A DNA stretch of 64,000 bases, taken from NCBI RefSeq assembly GCF_051466335.1, contig NZ_CP195793.1:2232001-2296000 (forward strand), read 5' to 3'. The notes under the pieces were generated by a model. That model was not told the origin of the DNA, did not search any database, and saw only the letters and a program-made list of their open reading frames with translations. This document shows, piece after piece, positions 54,409-62,599 of this stretch. A program made the position numbers and the translations under genes. Position 1 is the first letter of the stretch, and every line of letters begins with the position of its first letter. This DNA is from Planctomicrobium sp051466335 (GTDB taxonomy: Bacteria > Planctomycetota > Planctomycetia > Planctomycetales > Planctomycetaceae).

Positions 54409-55079
54409 ACAACCCTCCAAGCTGCTTTAAGCGGGCGAAAGACCCGATATCCTGAATCGTTCGTTGAACAAACTTTCAACAAACTTCTTGACGAAATCGA
54501 TCGAAGAATTGGCAGTATATCGACTTTCGCGTCGCCAGCAAGTTTCCTTGGGGAAAACTTTATGTCGAAGAAATGTTTATCTGAGAATGCGACCTGTTAC
54601 AACAACGACTGATGGGTATTGTGTGTTTTTCATGCACCGGCGTCGAGCTGATTTGTCACTTCCCGTTTAATCGACACAAGTTACACCTGATTGGGGCGCA
54701 GTTCTCAGGTCCTGGAAATTCCGCAACGAGGGCCGCCGCCGCGACGATGAACAGTGGAATTCGATTCTATGTAATAATGTTTGCGGTCTTCGGAGCCATC
54801 GAAGCGATTCACCGTTGGGCACTCGGTAAAACGCTGGTTGTCGTTAACCGACGATTTCCATCGGTCTTTTTCATTATCCTCCTCGTCGCGATCGATCTCT
54901 TTTTGATCTCCATGAATGTGCTGCATACGGATTTCATTCGTTTTGTCGTGATGTCTCTGATTTCTCTTGGACACTGCTCGCTTTGCGAACATGGTGTCCG
55001 CGTTGGGATGCTGTTCCATCGGTATCAGAAAATTTCCCATTGGAATTTCTCAACCAAAGTGATTTCTGAGGAGATCAGC
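54409..55079. other. Intergenic region upstream of rpsU and the 47-residue gene
   Basis: Contains the rpsU promoter and leader. An in-frame extension of the small gene at 55080 back to 54612 would encode hydrophobic stretches, but it has no good start site; I leave it uncalled. Confidence 0.45.
54514..54541 (-). promoter_or_regulatory. Sigma70-type promoter of rpsU
   Basis: On the minus strand TTGCTG (54541-54536) and TATACT (54519-54514) are separated by 16 bases, about 105 bases upstream of the rpsU start. Confidence 0.55.
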
Positions 55080-55223
55080 ATGGCGGAGATTCAATTTTGG
55101 CGTGTTGATGATAAGCCGGGCAAAGAATCCCCGATCGTGATCTCTGATTATCCTGAAGATCACAAGCAGTTGATTGCAGAGGTGCTCACCTCAAAAATCG
55201 GTCCAGAGAAGTTGGTCGGATAG
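55080..55223 (+). CDS. Small protein, hypothetical
   Basis: 47 residues. ATG at 55080 has an excellent GAGGAG site with a 6-base spacing. The sequence starts MAEIQFWRVDDKPGKESP and ends with a helix (HKQLIAEVLTSKIGPEKL). No family recognised. An in-frame extension upstream to 54612 is open and would add two hydrophobic helices, but the ribosome-binding site argues for the short form. Confidence 0.5.
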   Translation: MAEIQFWRVDDKPGKESPIVISDYPEDHKQLIAEVLTSKIGPEKLVG

Positions 55224-55549
55224 AGGGTGTCAGGCATCGCTGTTGAGGTAACTCACAATCGGAGCAGAGAAGTCGTTCTGGTTGCTTGGTTGATCTCCGC
55301 TGGAGTGGGAGTCGTGTTGAAATTTGCTCTGGAACTCCGTGGAACTCGTCAGCTTCATGCAGATTTCGTGTGAATGCGATGCGGAGCTTCAGCGAGCGTC
55401 GAAGATCGGAACTCGTTGAATCCACAGCGAAAGATGCGTGATTACCTACCCGATCCCCTTTGGAAAACGCTATCCTACGGGGAACTGTCACTCTTCATTT
55501 TCAACCATTGTGCAGATCCTTGTATCTGCCGCTGCCAGAGCTGAGTAAA
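55224..55549. other. Intergenic region upstream of fumC
   Basis: About 325 bases. A -10-like TATCCT occurs near 55469, but no matching -35 box at proper spacing is seen. Confidence 0.4.
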
Positions 55550-56974
55550 ATGTCCGAATTTCGCATCGAAAAAGATTCCATGGGCGAAGTGAAAGTTCCG
55601 GCCCAAGCCTACTTCGGAGCCCAGACCCAACGCGCTGTTGAGAACTTTCCGGTCTCCGGATGGCCTTTGCACAGCGATCTCATTCATGCCATGGGATTGG
55701 TGAAATATGCATGTGGTGTCGCGAATCGTGATCTCGGTAAACTGACCGGCACAGGCAAAGAGCCTCTGAGTGATGCCCAGGTTCTCGCAATGCTGAATGC
55801 CGCTGAAGAAGTGGCCGCTGGCAAGTTCGACGATCAATTCCCGATTGACGTCTTCCAGACAGGTTCTGGAACCAGTAGCAACATGAACTGCAATGAAGTG
55901 ATTTCCAATCGAGCCATTGAACTCATGAATGGGGACCGATTCGCTGCCAAGAAGCCGATTCACCCGAATGACCACGTCAACATGGGGCAGTCGACCAACG
56001 ACACATTCCCCACTGCAATTCACGTCGCGACAGCGACTGCGATCAACTCTCAGCTGATTCCTGCTCTCAAGAAGTTTCAGGCTGTTCTGGCCAAGAAGGC
56101 CGCAGAATGGGACAAGATCATCAAGATCGGACGCACCCACCTTGCAGACGCTACTCCACTGCGTCTCGGGCAAGAGTTCGGTGGCTTCGCTCGCCAGTTG
56201 GAGCTTTCTATCGATCGGGCCCACGTCGCACTGAATGCAGTTTGTGAACTCCCAGTGGGTGGAACTGCGGTCGGCTCCGGAATCAATACTCACCCTGAGT
56301 TCGGTTGCCGGGTTGCTGAAGTTCTCGCTCAGAAGACGGATATTTTGTTCGTCGAAGCTGAAAATCACTTTGAAGCAAACGCTCAGCGTGATGGTCTCGT
56401 CGAATGCCACGGCCAGCTCAAGGCAATTGCAACGACGTTGATGAACGTTGCGAACAACATTCGTTGGTTGGGGTCGGGGCCTCGTTGTGGATTCTACGAA
56501 GTGATGATTCCAGACCTGCAGCCAGGAAGTTCGATTATGCCGGGGAAAGTGAACCCGGTGATGTGCGAAAGCCTGATGCAAGTGGCCGCCCGCGTTATTG
56601 GAAACGATGCCACGATTACGGCGAGCGGGATGATTGGCGGTAACTTCCAGCTCAATATCATGATGCCTGTTATGGGGCAGACGACTCTGGAGTCGATTTC
56701 GTTGCTCGCCAACGGGACAAATGCGTTTGTTGACTTCTGTGCCGAAGGGCTCGAAGCCAATGCAGAAGCTTGTGAAGCAGGGGTGGAAAAGAGTCTTTCC
56801 ATGTGTACCAGCCTGAATCCATTGATCGGATACGAGAAGGCTGCTCAACTTGCGAAGGAAGCATTCAAGTCCGGTAAGACGATTCGGGAGTTGTGCGTTG
56901 AGCAGAACATCCTCCCTCTTGACGTGCTCAATAAGGCTCTCGATCCAATGAGTATGACTGAGCCACACGCATAA
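55550..56974 (+). CDS. fumC: Fumarate hydratase, class II
   Basis: 474 residues, usual length. The frame opens earlier (55460), but ATG at 55550 begins the standard MSEFRIEKDSMGEVKVP. TGSGTSSNMNCNEVISNRA, RTHLADATPLRLGQEF and the superfamily signature GSSIMPGKVNPVM are intact. It interconverts fumarate and malate in the TCA cycle without an iron-sulfur cluster. A single gene with a strong terminator 50 bases after the stop. A 534-codon open frame on the opposite strand is a codon-bias shadow. Confidence 0.97.
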   Translation: MSEFRIEKDSMGEVKVPAQAYFGAQTQRAVENFPVSGWPLHSDLIHAMGLVKYACGVANRDLGKLTGTGKEPLSDAQVLAMLNAAEEVAAGKFDDQFPIDVFQTGSGTSSNMNCNEVISNRAIELMNGDRFAAKKPIHPNDHVNMGQSTNDTFPTAIHVATATAINSQLIPALKKFQAVLAKKAAEWDKIIKIGRTHLADATPLRLGQEFGGFARQLELSIDRAHVALNAVCELPVGGTAVGSGINTHPEFGCRVAEVLAQKTDILFVEAENHFEANAQRDGLVECHGQLKAIATTLMNVANNIRWLGSGPRCGFYEVMIPDLQPGSSIMPGKVNPVMCESLMQVAARVIGNDATITASGMIGGNFQLNIMMPVMGQTTLESISLLANGTNAFVDFCAEGLEANAEACEAGVEKSLSMCTSLNPLIGYEKAAQLAKEAFKSGKTIRELCVEQNILPLDVLNKALDPMSMTEPHA

Positions 56975-57370
56975 GCTGCGTCTCTTGTAGTGCTGTCGGT
57001 CGATGATGCTGTTCTGTAGAAGTGTTGAAGCGAGGCTGCAATCTGTGGTTGCGGCCTCGCTTCTTTTGTAGTGCTGCATTCAGCTCAACTGATTCGCTTT
57101 TCGACAGTCATCATGCGCACGATGCTGAATCTCTCAGCAGTTCCTCTAGCTGCCAAACGTACTCGCATTGACGTGTGTAGATGTTGTTATGTGTGGTGAT
57201 AATTGTCTTGTTATTGTTTAGTCATTGATGGGGTTGTATTGCTCACCTGTTGACTGTTGTGGGGCTGGTTTGGTGAAAAAACTGTGTGAAATTCGACAGT
57301 GGCATAGGAGTCGCGTAGGATTAGGTCCAGTACGTCTTTAGTTCATTTTTCTAGACATGACGGAGAGACC
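56975..57370. other. Intergenic region with fumC terminator and DUF1559 leader
   Basis: The first part holds the fumC terminator. The second (57170-57360) is the AT-rich promoter/leader region of the first DUF1559 gene. No other gene is supported. Confidence 0.5.
57027..57068 (+). terminator. Intrinsic terminator of fumC
   Basis: Perfect 10-bp stem GAAGCGAGGC (57027-57036) and GCCTCGCTTC (57054-57063), followed by TTTTG. The loop also contains the complementary TGCAA/TTGCG pair. Confidence 0.85.
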
Positions 57371-58417
57371 ATGAGGGAAAATTCTGTTTTAGTGATCGGT
57401 AAAGTTCCGCGAGGCGCGACGCACCGCAACAAGGGCTTTACGCTGATTGAGTTGCTCGTTGTGATCGCAATTATTGCCGTCCTCATTGCGCTGTTGCTCC
57501 CAGCGGTTCAGCAGGCAAGAGAAGCGGCTCGCCGCTCACAGTGCAAAAACAATCTCAAGCAAATTGGCTTGGCGATTCACAACTATCACGATACTCACAG
57601 CTGCTTCCCACCCGGTTCGACGGGCTATGCAGCCTACGAAGGCCCCGACAAGGTACCGAACTGGCGTCTGCATATTTTTCCGCAGCTCGAGCAGTCCGCC
57701 ATTTTTAATCGGCTCGACTTCACATCTGAAGGCCGCACATTCTCTGGGATGAATACATCAGCCCCCAACGTTCAGTTGCTATCGGGGTTCCAAGTGCCGG
57801 TGTACAACTGCCCCTCCTCAGCGACCGACCCATACGGTGTCGCAGTCAGTTGGAATCCAGACCACAATGCCGCGAAGATTCAGGTTCCTATGTACATCGG
57901 AGTCGCTGGAGCGGTGATTGATTCAGGTGCACAGTTTCCCGCTGGCCGGCAGGTTGGATTCACGAATGTCTACGGGACGTTCTCTAATAACGGGATCTTC
58001 AACTGGAACAAATGCGCTCGGATGAGAGACTGCACCGACGGGACTTCCAACACGCTCATGGTTGCTGAGCAGTCTGGAAAAGTTGGGAATATCGATCTTC
58101 GTGCTGGCTATTACGGCGGATATACGGGAGCGAGCTTCACAGGGCTTGTCACCACAACGCCCGCATTGTCTCCCGGTGGATTTGACGGATGGGGAAGCGG
58201 AATTTCGACGTTGATGTTCGCGATCAATTCAAAAACTGCCCCACACGGGGCGAGCGAGATCTATCAGCCCAACCTGATCTGGAATTCATATCACGTCGGC
58301 GGGATTCACACTTTGTTGTCAGACGGTTCCGTCCGCTTTATTAGCGAGAACCTGTCAATGGATACGCTGCGAGCCCTTGCTTCAGCGAGCGATGGAATGG
58401 TCGTTGGTGAGTTCTAA
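57371..58417 (+). CDS. DUF1559 prepilin-like protein
   Basis: 348 residues. A 22-residue basic leader precedes GFTLIELLVVIAIIAV, the type IV prepilin cleavage and methylation site plus membrane helix, continuing LLLPAVQQAREAARRSQCKN. DUF1559 follows, with CTDGTSNTLMVAEQSGK and the C-terminal HVGGIHTLLSDGSVRFI box. Such proteins number in the tens to hundreds per planctomycete genome and are thought to be pseudopilin-like surface or envelope proteins. It has its own terminator and is in tandem with a paralogue. Confidence 0.93.
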   Translation: MRENSVLVIGKVPRGATHRNKGFTLIELLVVIAIIAVLIALLLPAVQQAREAARRSQCKNNLKQIGLAIHNYHDTHSCFPPGSTGYAAYEGPDKVPNWRLHIFPQLEQSAIFNRLDFTSEGRTFSGMNTSAPNVQLLSGFQVPVYNCPSSATDPYGVAVSWNPDHNAAKIQVPMYIGVAGAVIDSGAQFPAGRQVGFTNVYGTFSNNGIFNWNKCARMRDCTDGTSNTLMVAEQSGKVGNIDLRAGYYGGYTGASFTGLVTTTPALSPGGFDGWGSGISTLMFAINSKTAPHGASEIYQPNLIWNSYHVGGIHTLLSDGSVRFISENLSMDTLRALASASDGMVVGEF

Positions 58418-58831
58418 GCGATAGCTGTCGCATTTCAGCGAACACTTTCGAACTGGAAACAAGCAAAGCTCCCGCACACTGAAATGCGGGGGCTTTCTTT
58501 TTTTGCAAATGCATTCGGTTGAATACAAATAATGAGAACTTGTCGATGTGAGCCTGTGGTGCTCCCTGTCAAAAATGCAGTCTGTTGTCATTAAAAGAGG
58601 TGGATGTGCCTCAAAATGTGGCAATGATGTATCAGTGTTTTGGGATGCCAAGAATGATTTTGCCCATATATTTACAGTAGATCCTACGTCGTTGCCGTGG
58701 GGTGGTTTGGAATTAAATATTGTCATATTGGTGTATCTGCGGCATCCAAGTCGCATGTGCAGTGGTCGTCCGGGCACCCCGTGGCCAAATGTCGATCTGC
58801 TGTTTGTTCAAGAATGGATGGTTTCAGAGTA
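58418..58831. other. Intergenic region between tandem DUF1559 genes
   Basis: Holds the terminator of the first gene and about 320 bases of leader for the second. The frame that opens at 58697 is only the upstream extension of the second gene. Confidence 0.5.
58465..58505 (+). terminator. Intrinsic terminator of first DUF1559 gene
   Basis: AAAGCTCCCGCA (58465-58476) and TGCGGGGGCTTT (58485-58496) pair with one G-U, followed by CTTTTTTT. Confidence 0.9.
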
Positions 58832-59860
58832 ATGATTTCAGGGCACTTATTTTCAACGTCTCACAGAAAGCCTCGAAGCAAAGGTTTCACGCTCATTGAG
58901 TTGCTTGTGGTGATCGCGATCATTGCCGTGCTGATCGCGTTGCTGCTCCCCGCTGTTCAACAGGCTCGTGAAGCGGCACGTCGCTCCCAGTGCAAAAACA
59001 ATCTCAAGCAGATTGGACTGGCGATTCACAACTACCATGACACTCACAACACATTTCCGCCCGGCGCATTCGGTGGGTCGCAGACTTACGAAGACCCGTT
59101 CACGATTCCGAACTGGCGTCTTCACATCTTCCCAGGGCTGGAGCAGACCGCTGTCTACAACCGTCTGGATTTCGTAAGTGCCGATCGCACCTTCGCTGGC
59201 TCAGCAACTTGGTCACCGAACGTTCAGGTTCTGAGCGGTCACACAGTACCAGTCTACAATTGCCCGTCATCGCCCAATGATCCGTTCAATGTTCCAACCG
59301 TTTACAATCCAGAACACAATAGTGGGCGTATTCAGTGCCCGATGTATGTCGGTGTCGGCGGCGGTTCAATTGGTACTACTGCAGAACTTCCTGCTGGACG
59401 AAGCGTTGGATTCAATACTCCGCAAGGGACCGTCACAAACAACGGGATGCTCGGCTGGAATGCCATCACTCGGATGCGAGACTGCACAGACGGAACTTCA
59501 AACACTCTGATTGTCGCAGAACAGTCTGGCAAAGTGGGGAATACCGACACTCGTTCCGGCTACTATGGCGGTTACGTCGGTGCGAACTTCGGCATACCAG
59601 TCGGAACAAGCAACCCTTCAGGTCTCTACCCATGGTGCACAGGGCTCTCCAGTCTGGTTTACCGTGTCAACAGCCCAACAGCGGCAACTGGTGCCACTCA
59701 GGCTTACGAGACCAACACCATTTGGAACTCCTACCACGTCGGTGGAATCCATGCTCTGTTGACCGACGGATCAGTCCGTTTCATCAGCGAGAACATTTCC
59801 ATGGATACACTTTTGTATCTATCCGCTCGTAACGACGGAATGGTAATCGGCGAGTTCTAA
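58832..59860 (+). CDS. DUF1559 prepilin-like protein, tandem paralogue
   Basis: 342 residues from ATG at 58832 (ATG at 58814 also open). Leader MISGHLFSTSHRKPRSKG is followed by the same FTLIELLVVIAIIAVLIALL helix, the R-S-Q-C-K-N-N-L-K-Q segment, CTDGTSNTLIVAEQSGK and HVGGIHALLTDGSVRFI. It is clearly a duplicate of the preceding gene, diverged mainly in the central part. Pseudopilin-like and probably processed by a prepilin peptidase. Followed by a strong terminator. Confidence 0.93.
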   Translation: MISGHLFSTSHRKPRSKGFTLIELLVVIAIIAVLIALLLPAVQQAREAARRSQCKNNLKQIGLAIHNYHDTHNTFPPGAFGGSQTYEDPFTIPNWRLHIFPGLEQTAVYNRLDFVSADRTFAGSATWSPNVQVLSGHTVPVYNCPSSPNDPFNVPTVYNPEHNSGRIQCPMYVGVGGGSIGTTAELPAGRSVGFNTPQGTVTNNGMLGWNAITRMRDCTDGTSNTLIVAEQSGKVGNTDTRSGYYGGYVGANFGIPVGTSNPSGLYPWCTGLSSLVYRVNSPTAATGATQAYETNTIWNSYHVGGIHALLTDGSVRFISENISMDTLLYLSARNDGMVIGEF

Positions 59861-59893
59861 AACTCCCGAGGTGCTGAGGTTGATTAACGCGAA

Positions 59894-59927
59894 GAGAGAA
59901 CAGGAATCGCCTGTTCTCTCTTTTTTT
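59894..59927 (+). terminator. Intrinsic terminator of second DUF1559 gene
   Basis: Perfect 11-bp stem GAGAGAACAGG (59894-59904) and CCTGTTCTCTC (59910-59920), 5-base loop, then TTTTTTT. Confidence 0.95.
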
Positions 59928-59955
59928 ATGGAATCACGTCCGAGGATTCGTCAGA

Positions 59956-61080
59956 TTACTGATCAAGTGATTTCATAGCGGCCGTCCCGATTTCTCCAAT
60001 GAGCTTATTGACCGATCCCTTTCCATCGGGGTGAAGGCGATTACTCAGGAAGATCACGTACAGATCGTGTTCCGGGTCAATCCACATGCCCGTTCCAGTG
60101 AAGCCGCCATGCCCAATCGAGCGATCGCTCATTCCGTCGCCGCGGTTACTGGAGAATCCTGTCTGACGATCCCAGCCCCAGGTTCTCGTTCCGCCTCCGG
60201 GGACGGGACGAGAAATGAGCATTCGCTCAATGGTCTCAGGCTGCATGGCTCGCACTCCATCGAGTTCGCCTTTTCCCAGAACCATTCGAGCGTATCGGCT
60301 CAGGTCAGATGCGGTTGAGAAGACTCCTGCATGGCCGGCGATTCCGCCCATGTCTCTCGCTCGCGGATCGTGAACCACTCCTTTGATCCATTCGCCGTTC
60401 TCCTGGTTTTGCGGTGCCGCACGGGCTCCTAACTGTTCCCCGGGCACGTATGTTGTGTCGGTCATTCCAAGCGGAACAAAAACGTTCTCTGCGGAAAACT
60501 CCTGCAGTGTCTGACCGGAGACTCGTTCAACGAGAACTCCCAGAGTGATGAAACCAACATCCGAGTAGATAAATGCTTCCCCAACCGGTTTGCTCAGTTT
60601 GAGGTTGCAGATCTTTTCCCACGCAACAGTCGGCCCCTGTTCATAATCACGAATATGGTTGTCGGCGATGAGTCCGGAGGTGTGTGTGAGGAGATGATGA
60701 ATCGTAATCGCTTCCTTGCCGTTCTGGGCGAACTCTGGCAGATAGTTTGATACTGCGGCGTTCAGATCAAGTTTTCCTCGTTCGGCGAGAATCATGATGC
60801 AGGAAGCAGTGGAAACCGGCTTGGAAAGTGATGCGATGTCATAAACGGTCTCGAGTGAATTCGAGACCTGAGTCGGTTCGCTTTGCCGTTCCCCGTATGC
60901 TTTCTCGAGCAGTATTCCCGAACTTCTTCCGATCGCCACAACGGCCCCGGGGTATTGGCCAGTCGACAGCCCTCGCTGCACGATCTGATCCACTTGTCCC
61001 TGCAGTCGATTTGCGTCGTTTGCGGAGGCAATCGAACAGAACAGGGCACTCGCCAAACAGGCTCGTAATACGAAATTCAT
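59956..61080 (-). CDS. Serine hydrolase, beta-lactamase (class C) family
   Basis: 374 residues from ATG at 61080, which starts a signal peptide (MNFVLRACLASALFCSIASAN); the frame is open to 61206. Active-site motifs: S-x-x-K in YDIASLSKPVS, Y-S-D in FIYSDVGF (the Y-x-N/D equivalent) and HGGFTGTG in place of KTG. Related enzymes are esterases, peptidases or D-aminopeptidases rather than resistance beta-lactamases. Predicted extracytoplasmic. Divergent from the next gene; starts are 155 bases apart. Confidence 0.9.
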   Translation of the reverse strand: MNFVLRACLASALFCSIASANDANRLQGQVDQIVQRGLSTGQYPGAVVAIGRSSGILLEKAYGERQSEPTQVSNSLETVYDIASLSKPVSTASCIMILAERGKLDLNAAVSNYLPEFAQNGKEAITIHHLLTHTSGLIADNHIRDYEQGPTVAWEKICNLKLSKPVGEAFIYSDVGFITLGVLVERVSGQTLQEFSAENVFVPLGMTDTTYVPGEQLGARAAPQNQENGEWIKGVVHDPRARDMGGIAGHAGVFSTASDLSRYARMVLGKGELDGVRAMQPETIERMLISRPVPGGGTRTWGWDRQTGFSSNRGDGMSDRSIGHGGFTGTGMWIDPEHDLYVIFLSNRLHPDGKGSVNKLIGEIGTAAMKSLDQ

Positions 61081-61235
61081 CAGGGTCAACAACCTTTCTT
61101 CGACTTCAAATTGACTTTGCGGTGACCAGTCTAAATGATCGGTTTTCTTTGATCCATTCGCTGGGCAGCCGCGTTCCGCTTCATTGAGAGCAGTATACAG
61201 CGACAAAATTCCAGAGTACGACGGCGGAGCAGGAA

Positions 61236-62528
61236 ATGACTGAGCACTCGATACGAAAGCAGCAATTCTGGTTCAAAGTTCTCCGTGTGATTTGCGCCTG
61301 CATTCTCATTTTACTGGTGGTCGGTGTGATCAAATGGGGAATTGACTTCTGGCAAGTCAACAGTCAGATCGCGGCGATCCGGAATGCCGGACTTCCGACC
61401 AATTTTGAGGAGCTGGATCGGTATTACGAACGAGAGAATGGAATTCCGAACAATTCCGATTTATGGAATGCTGCTTTCGACGCCGCCAACAAAGCCGAAG
61501 TCGCCAAGTCGGGGATGCCGTTGTTTGAAGAAGACATTCCGCCGTTCGATGAGCCTTGGGATCAACTTGACTCCTGTCGAGACTACCTCAAAAAAATTGA
61601 GCCTGAGCTCGTGATGATCCGAAAAGCTGCCACCGCCGGAGGGCAAGTCATTGTCCCGAGAATCCCCGGTAGCGATCCGATCTCGCGATTCATGGATTCC
61701 TCTTCGGCTCGAATAATCCCGCGAATTCTGAATCTCGATATGAATGTTTCTCTCCGCGACGGAGATGTGACTCGCGCACTTCAGGATGTCAGGGATGCGT
61801 TCAAAGCCAGTAATGCGATATCTCGTGGTGCCGTGATGATCAATGCGTTGATCAGAAACGCACTGTTCAGCTCCGCGATCGCGATGAGCGATCGACTCCT
61901 GAATTCCGCAGAACTCACTGACAGTCAACTTGCTGAACTTCAGAACGAGATCGCAGGTCCAGACTTCCTCCAGGAAATAAATGATTCACTGATTGGAGAA
62001 CGATCATTTCAGATTGCAAGCATTGACAGTTTTCCCGTGTCTTTGCTCCTCTGGCAGCCATCGAAGCGAGAGATGCTCAGTGAGAATGTCAGAGTACGCA
62101 AAATCCTCAGTAAGGGTCTTCCGGAAGCAACACGCAACCTCGACAGTATTTCGAAAACTCAAGCAAAGGGATTTCCACTCGTTGAACTAATTGGTCCATC
62201 CCACGCCGCGTTCATTGAATCTGGTGCGAATATGGTCGCAAAACAACATTCCAGAATTGTGGCGATCTCTGTTCAGCGACACGCGCTGCGACATGGCCGT
62301 TTCCCGGAGACGCTCAACGCGATTGACGCCGATCTTTTTCCATCGGACCGTGATAAGCCGACATCGATCGTCGACCCATACACCGGTGACCCTCTCCGTT
62401 TTGTGGACAGCGAGAAAGAGATTCTCATCTACAGTATCGGTTCCAATTTGATTGATGATGGCGGCAATTTTGACGAGATGAGTCAGGGCAGAGATGTCGG
62501 GATTCGGCTGCTCAAAAAAGAACGCTGA
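61236..62528 (+). CDS. Membrane-anchored protein, hypothetical
   Basis: 430 residues. One N-terminal transmembrane helix (about 16-35, VICACILILLVVGVIKWGI) and a long soluble part with helical character, including ELDRYYERENGIPNNSDLWNAAF near the start and a C-terminal DADLFPSDRDKPTSIVDPYTGDPLRF. The last resembles the C-terminal tail seen in other planctomycete hypothetical proteins. GGAG lies 6 bases before the ATG. No function can be given. Confidence 0.75.
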   Translation: MTEHSIRKQQFWFKVLRVICACILILLVVGVIKWGIDFWQVNSQIAAIRNAGLPTNFEELDRYYERENGIPNNSDLWNAAFDAANKAEVAKSGMPLFEEDIPPFDEPWDQLDSCRDYLKKIEPELVMIRKAATAGGQVIVPRIPGSDPISRFMDSSSARIIPRILNLDMNVSLRDGDVTRALQDVRDAFKASNAISRGAVMINALIRNALFSSAIAMSDRLLNSAELTDSQLAELQNEIAGPDFLQEINDSLIGERSFQIASIDSFPVSLLLWQPSKREMLSENVRVRKILSKGLPEATRNLDSISKTQAKGFPLVELIGPSHAAFIESGANMVAKQHSRIVAISVQRHALRHGRFPETLNAIDADLFPSDRDKPTSIVDPYTGDPLRFVDSEKEILIYSIGSNLIDDGGNFDEMSQGRDVGIRLLKKER

Positions 62529-62546
62529 CCTCTTGATCGCCAATAA

Positions 62547-62581
62547 AAAAGCCCGAGGCCACAGTGTGACTTCGGGCTTTT
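62547..62581. terminator. Bidirectional terminator between converging genes
   Basis: AAAAGCCCGA (62547-62556) and TCGGGCTTTT (62572-62581) form a 10-bp stem with A- and T-tracts on both sides, so it can end both the hypothetical gene (plus) and the M3 peptidase gene (minus). Confidence 0.9.
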
Positions 62582-62599
62582 CGTATTCTGAAATGAATG

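Noticed and set aside
54612..55079. N-terminal extension of the 47-residue gene
   Set aside because: In frame and partly hydrophobic, but no good start site, while GAGGAG sits directly before the short start.
55475..57079. 534-codon open frame antisense to fumC
   Set aside because: It mirrors fumC exactly, has no ribosome-binding site or known motif, and runs through the fumC terminator; fumC is beyond doubt. It results from codon use in the real gene.
59956..61080. Serine hydrolase as an antibiotic-resistance beta-lactamase
   Set aside because: It has HGG in place of KTG and Y-S-D in place of Y-x-N, and matches the broad esterase/peptidase branch of the family.
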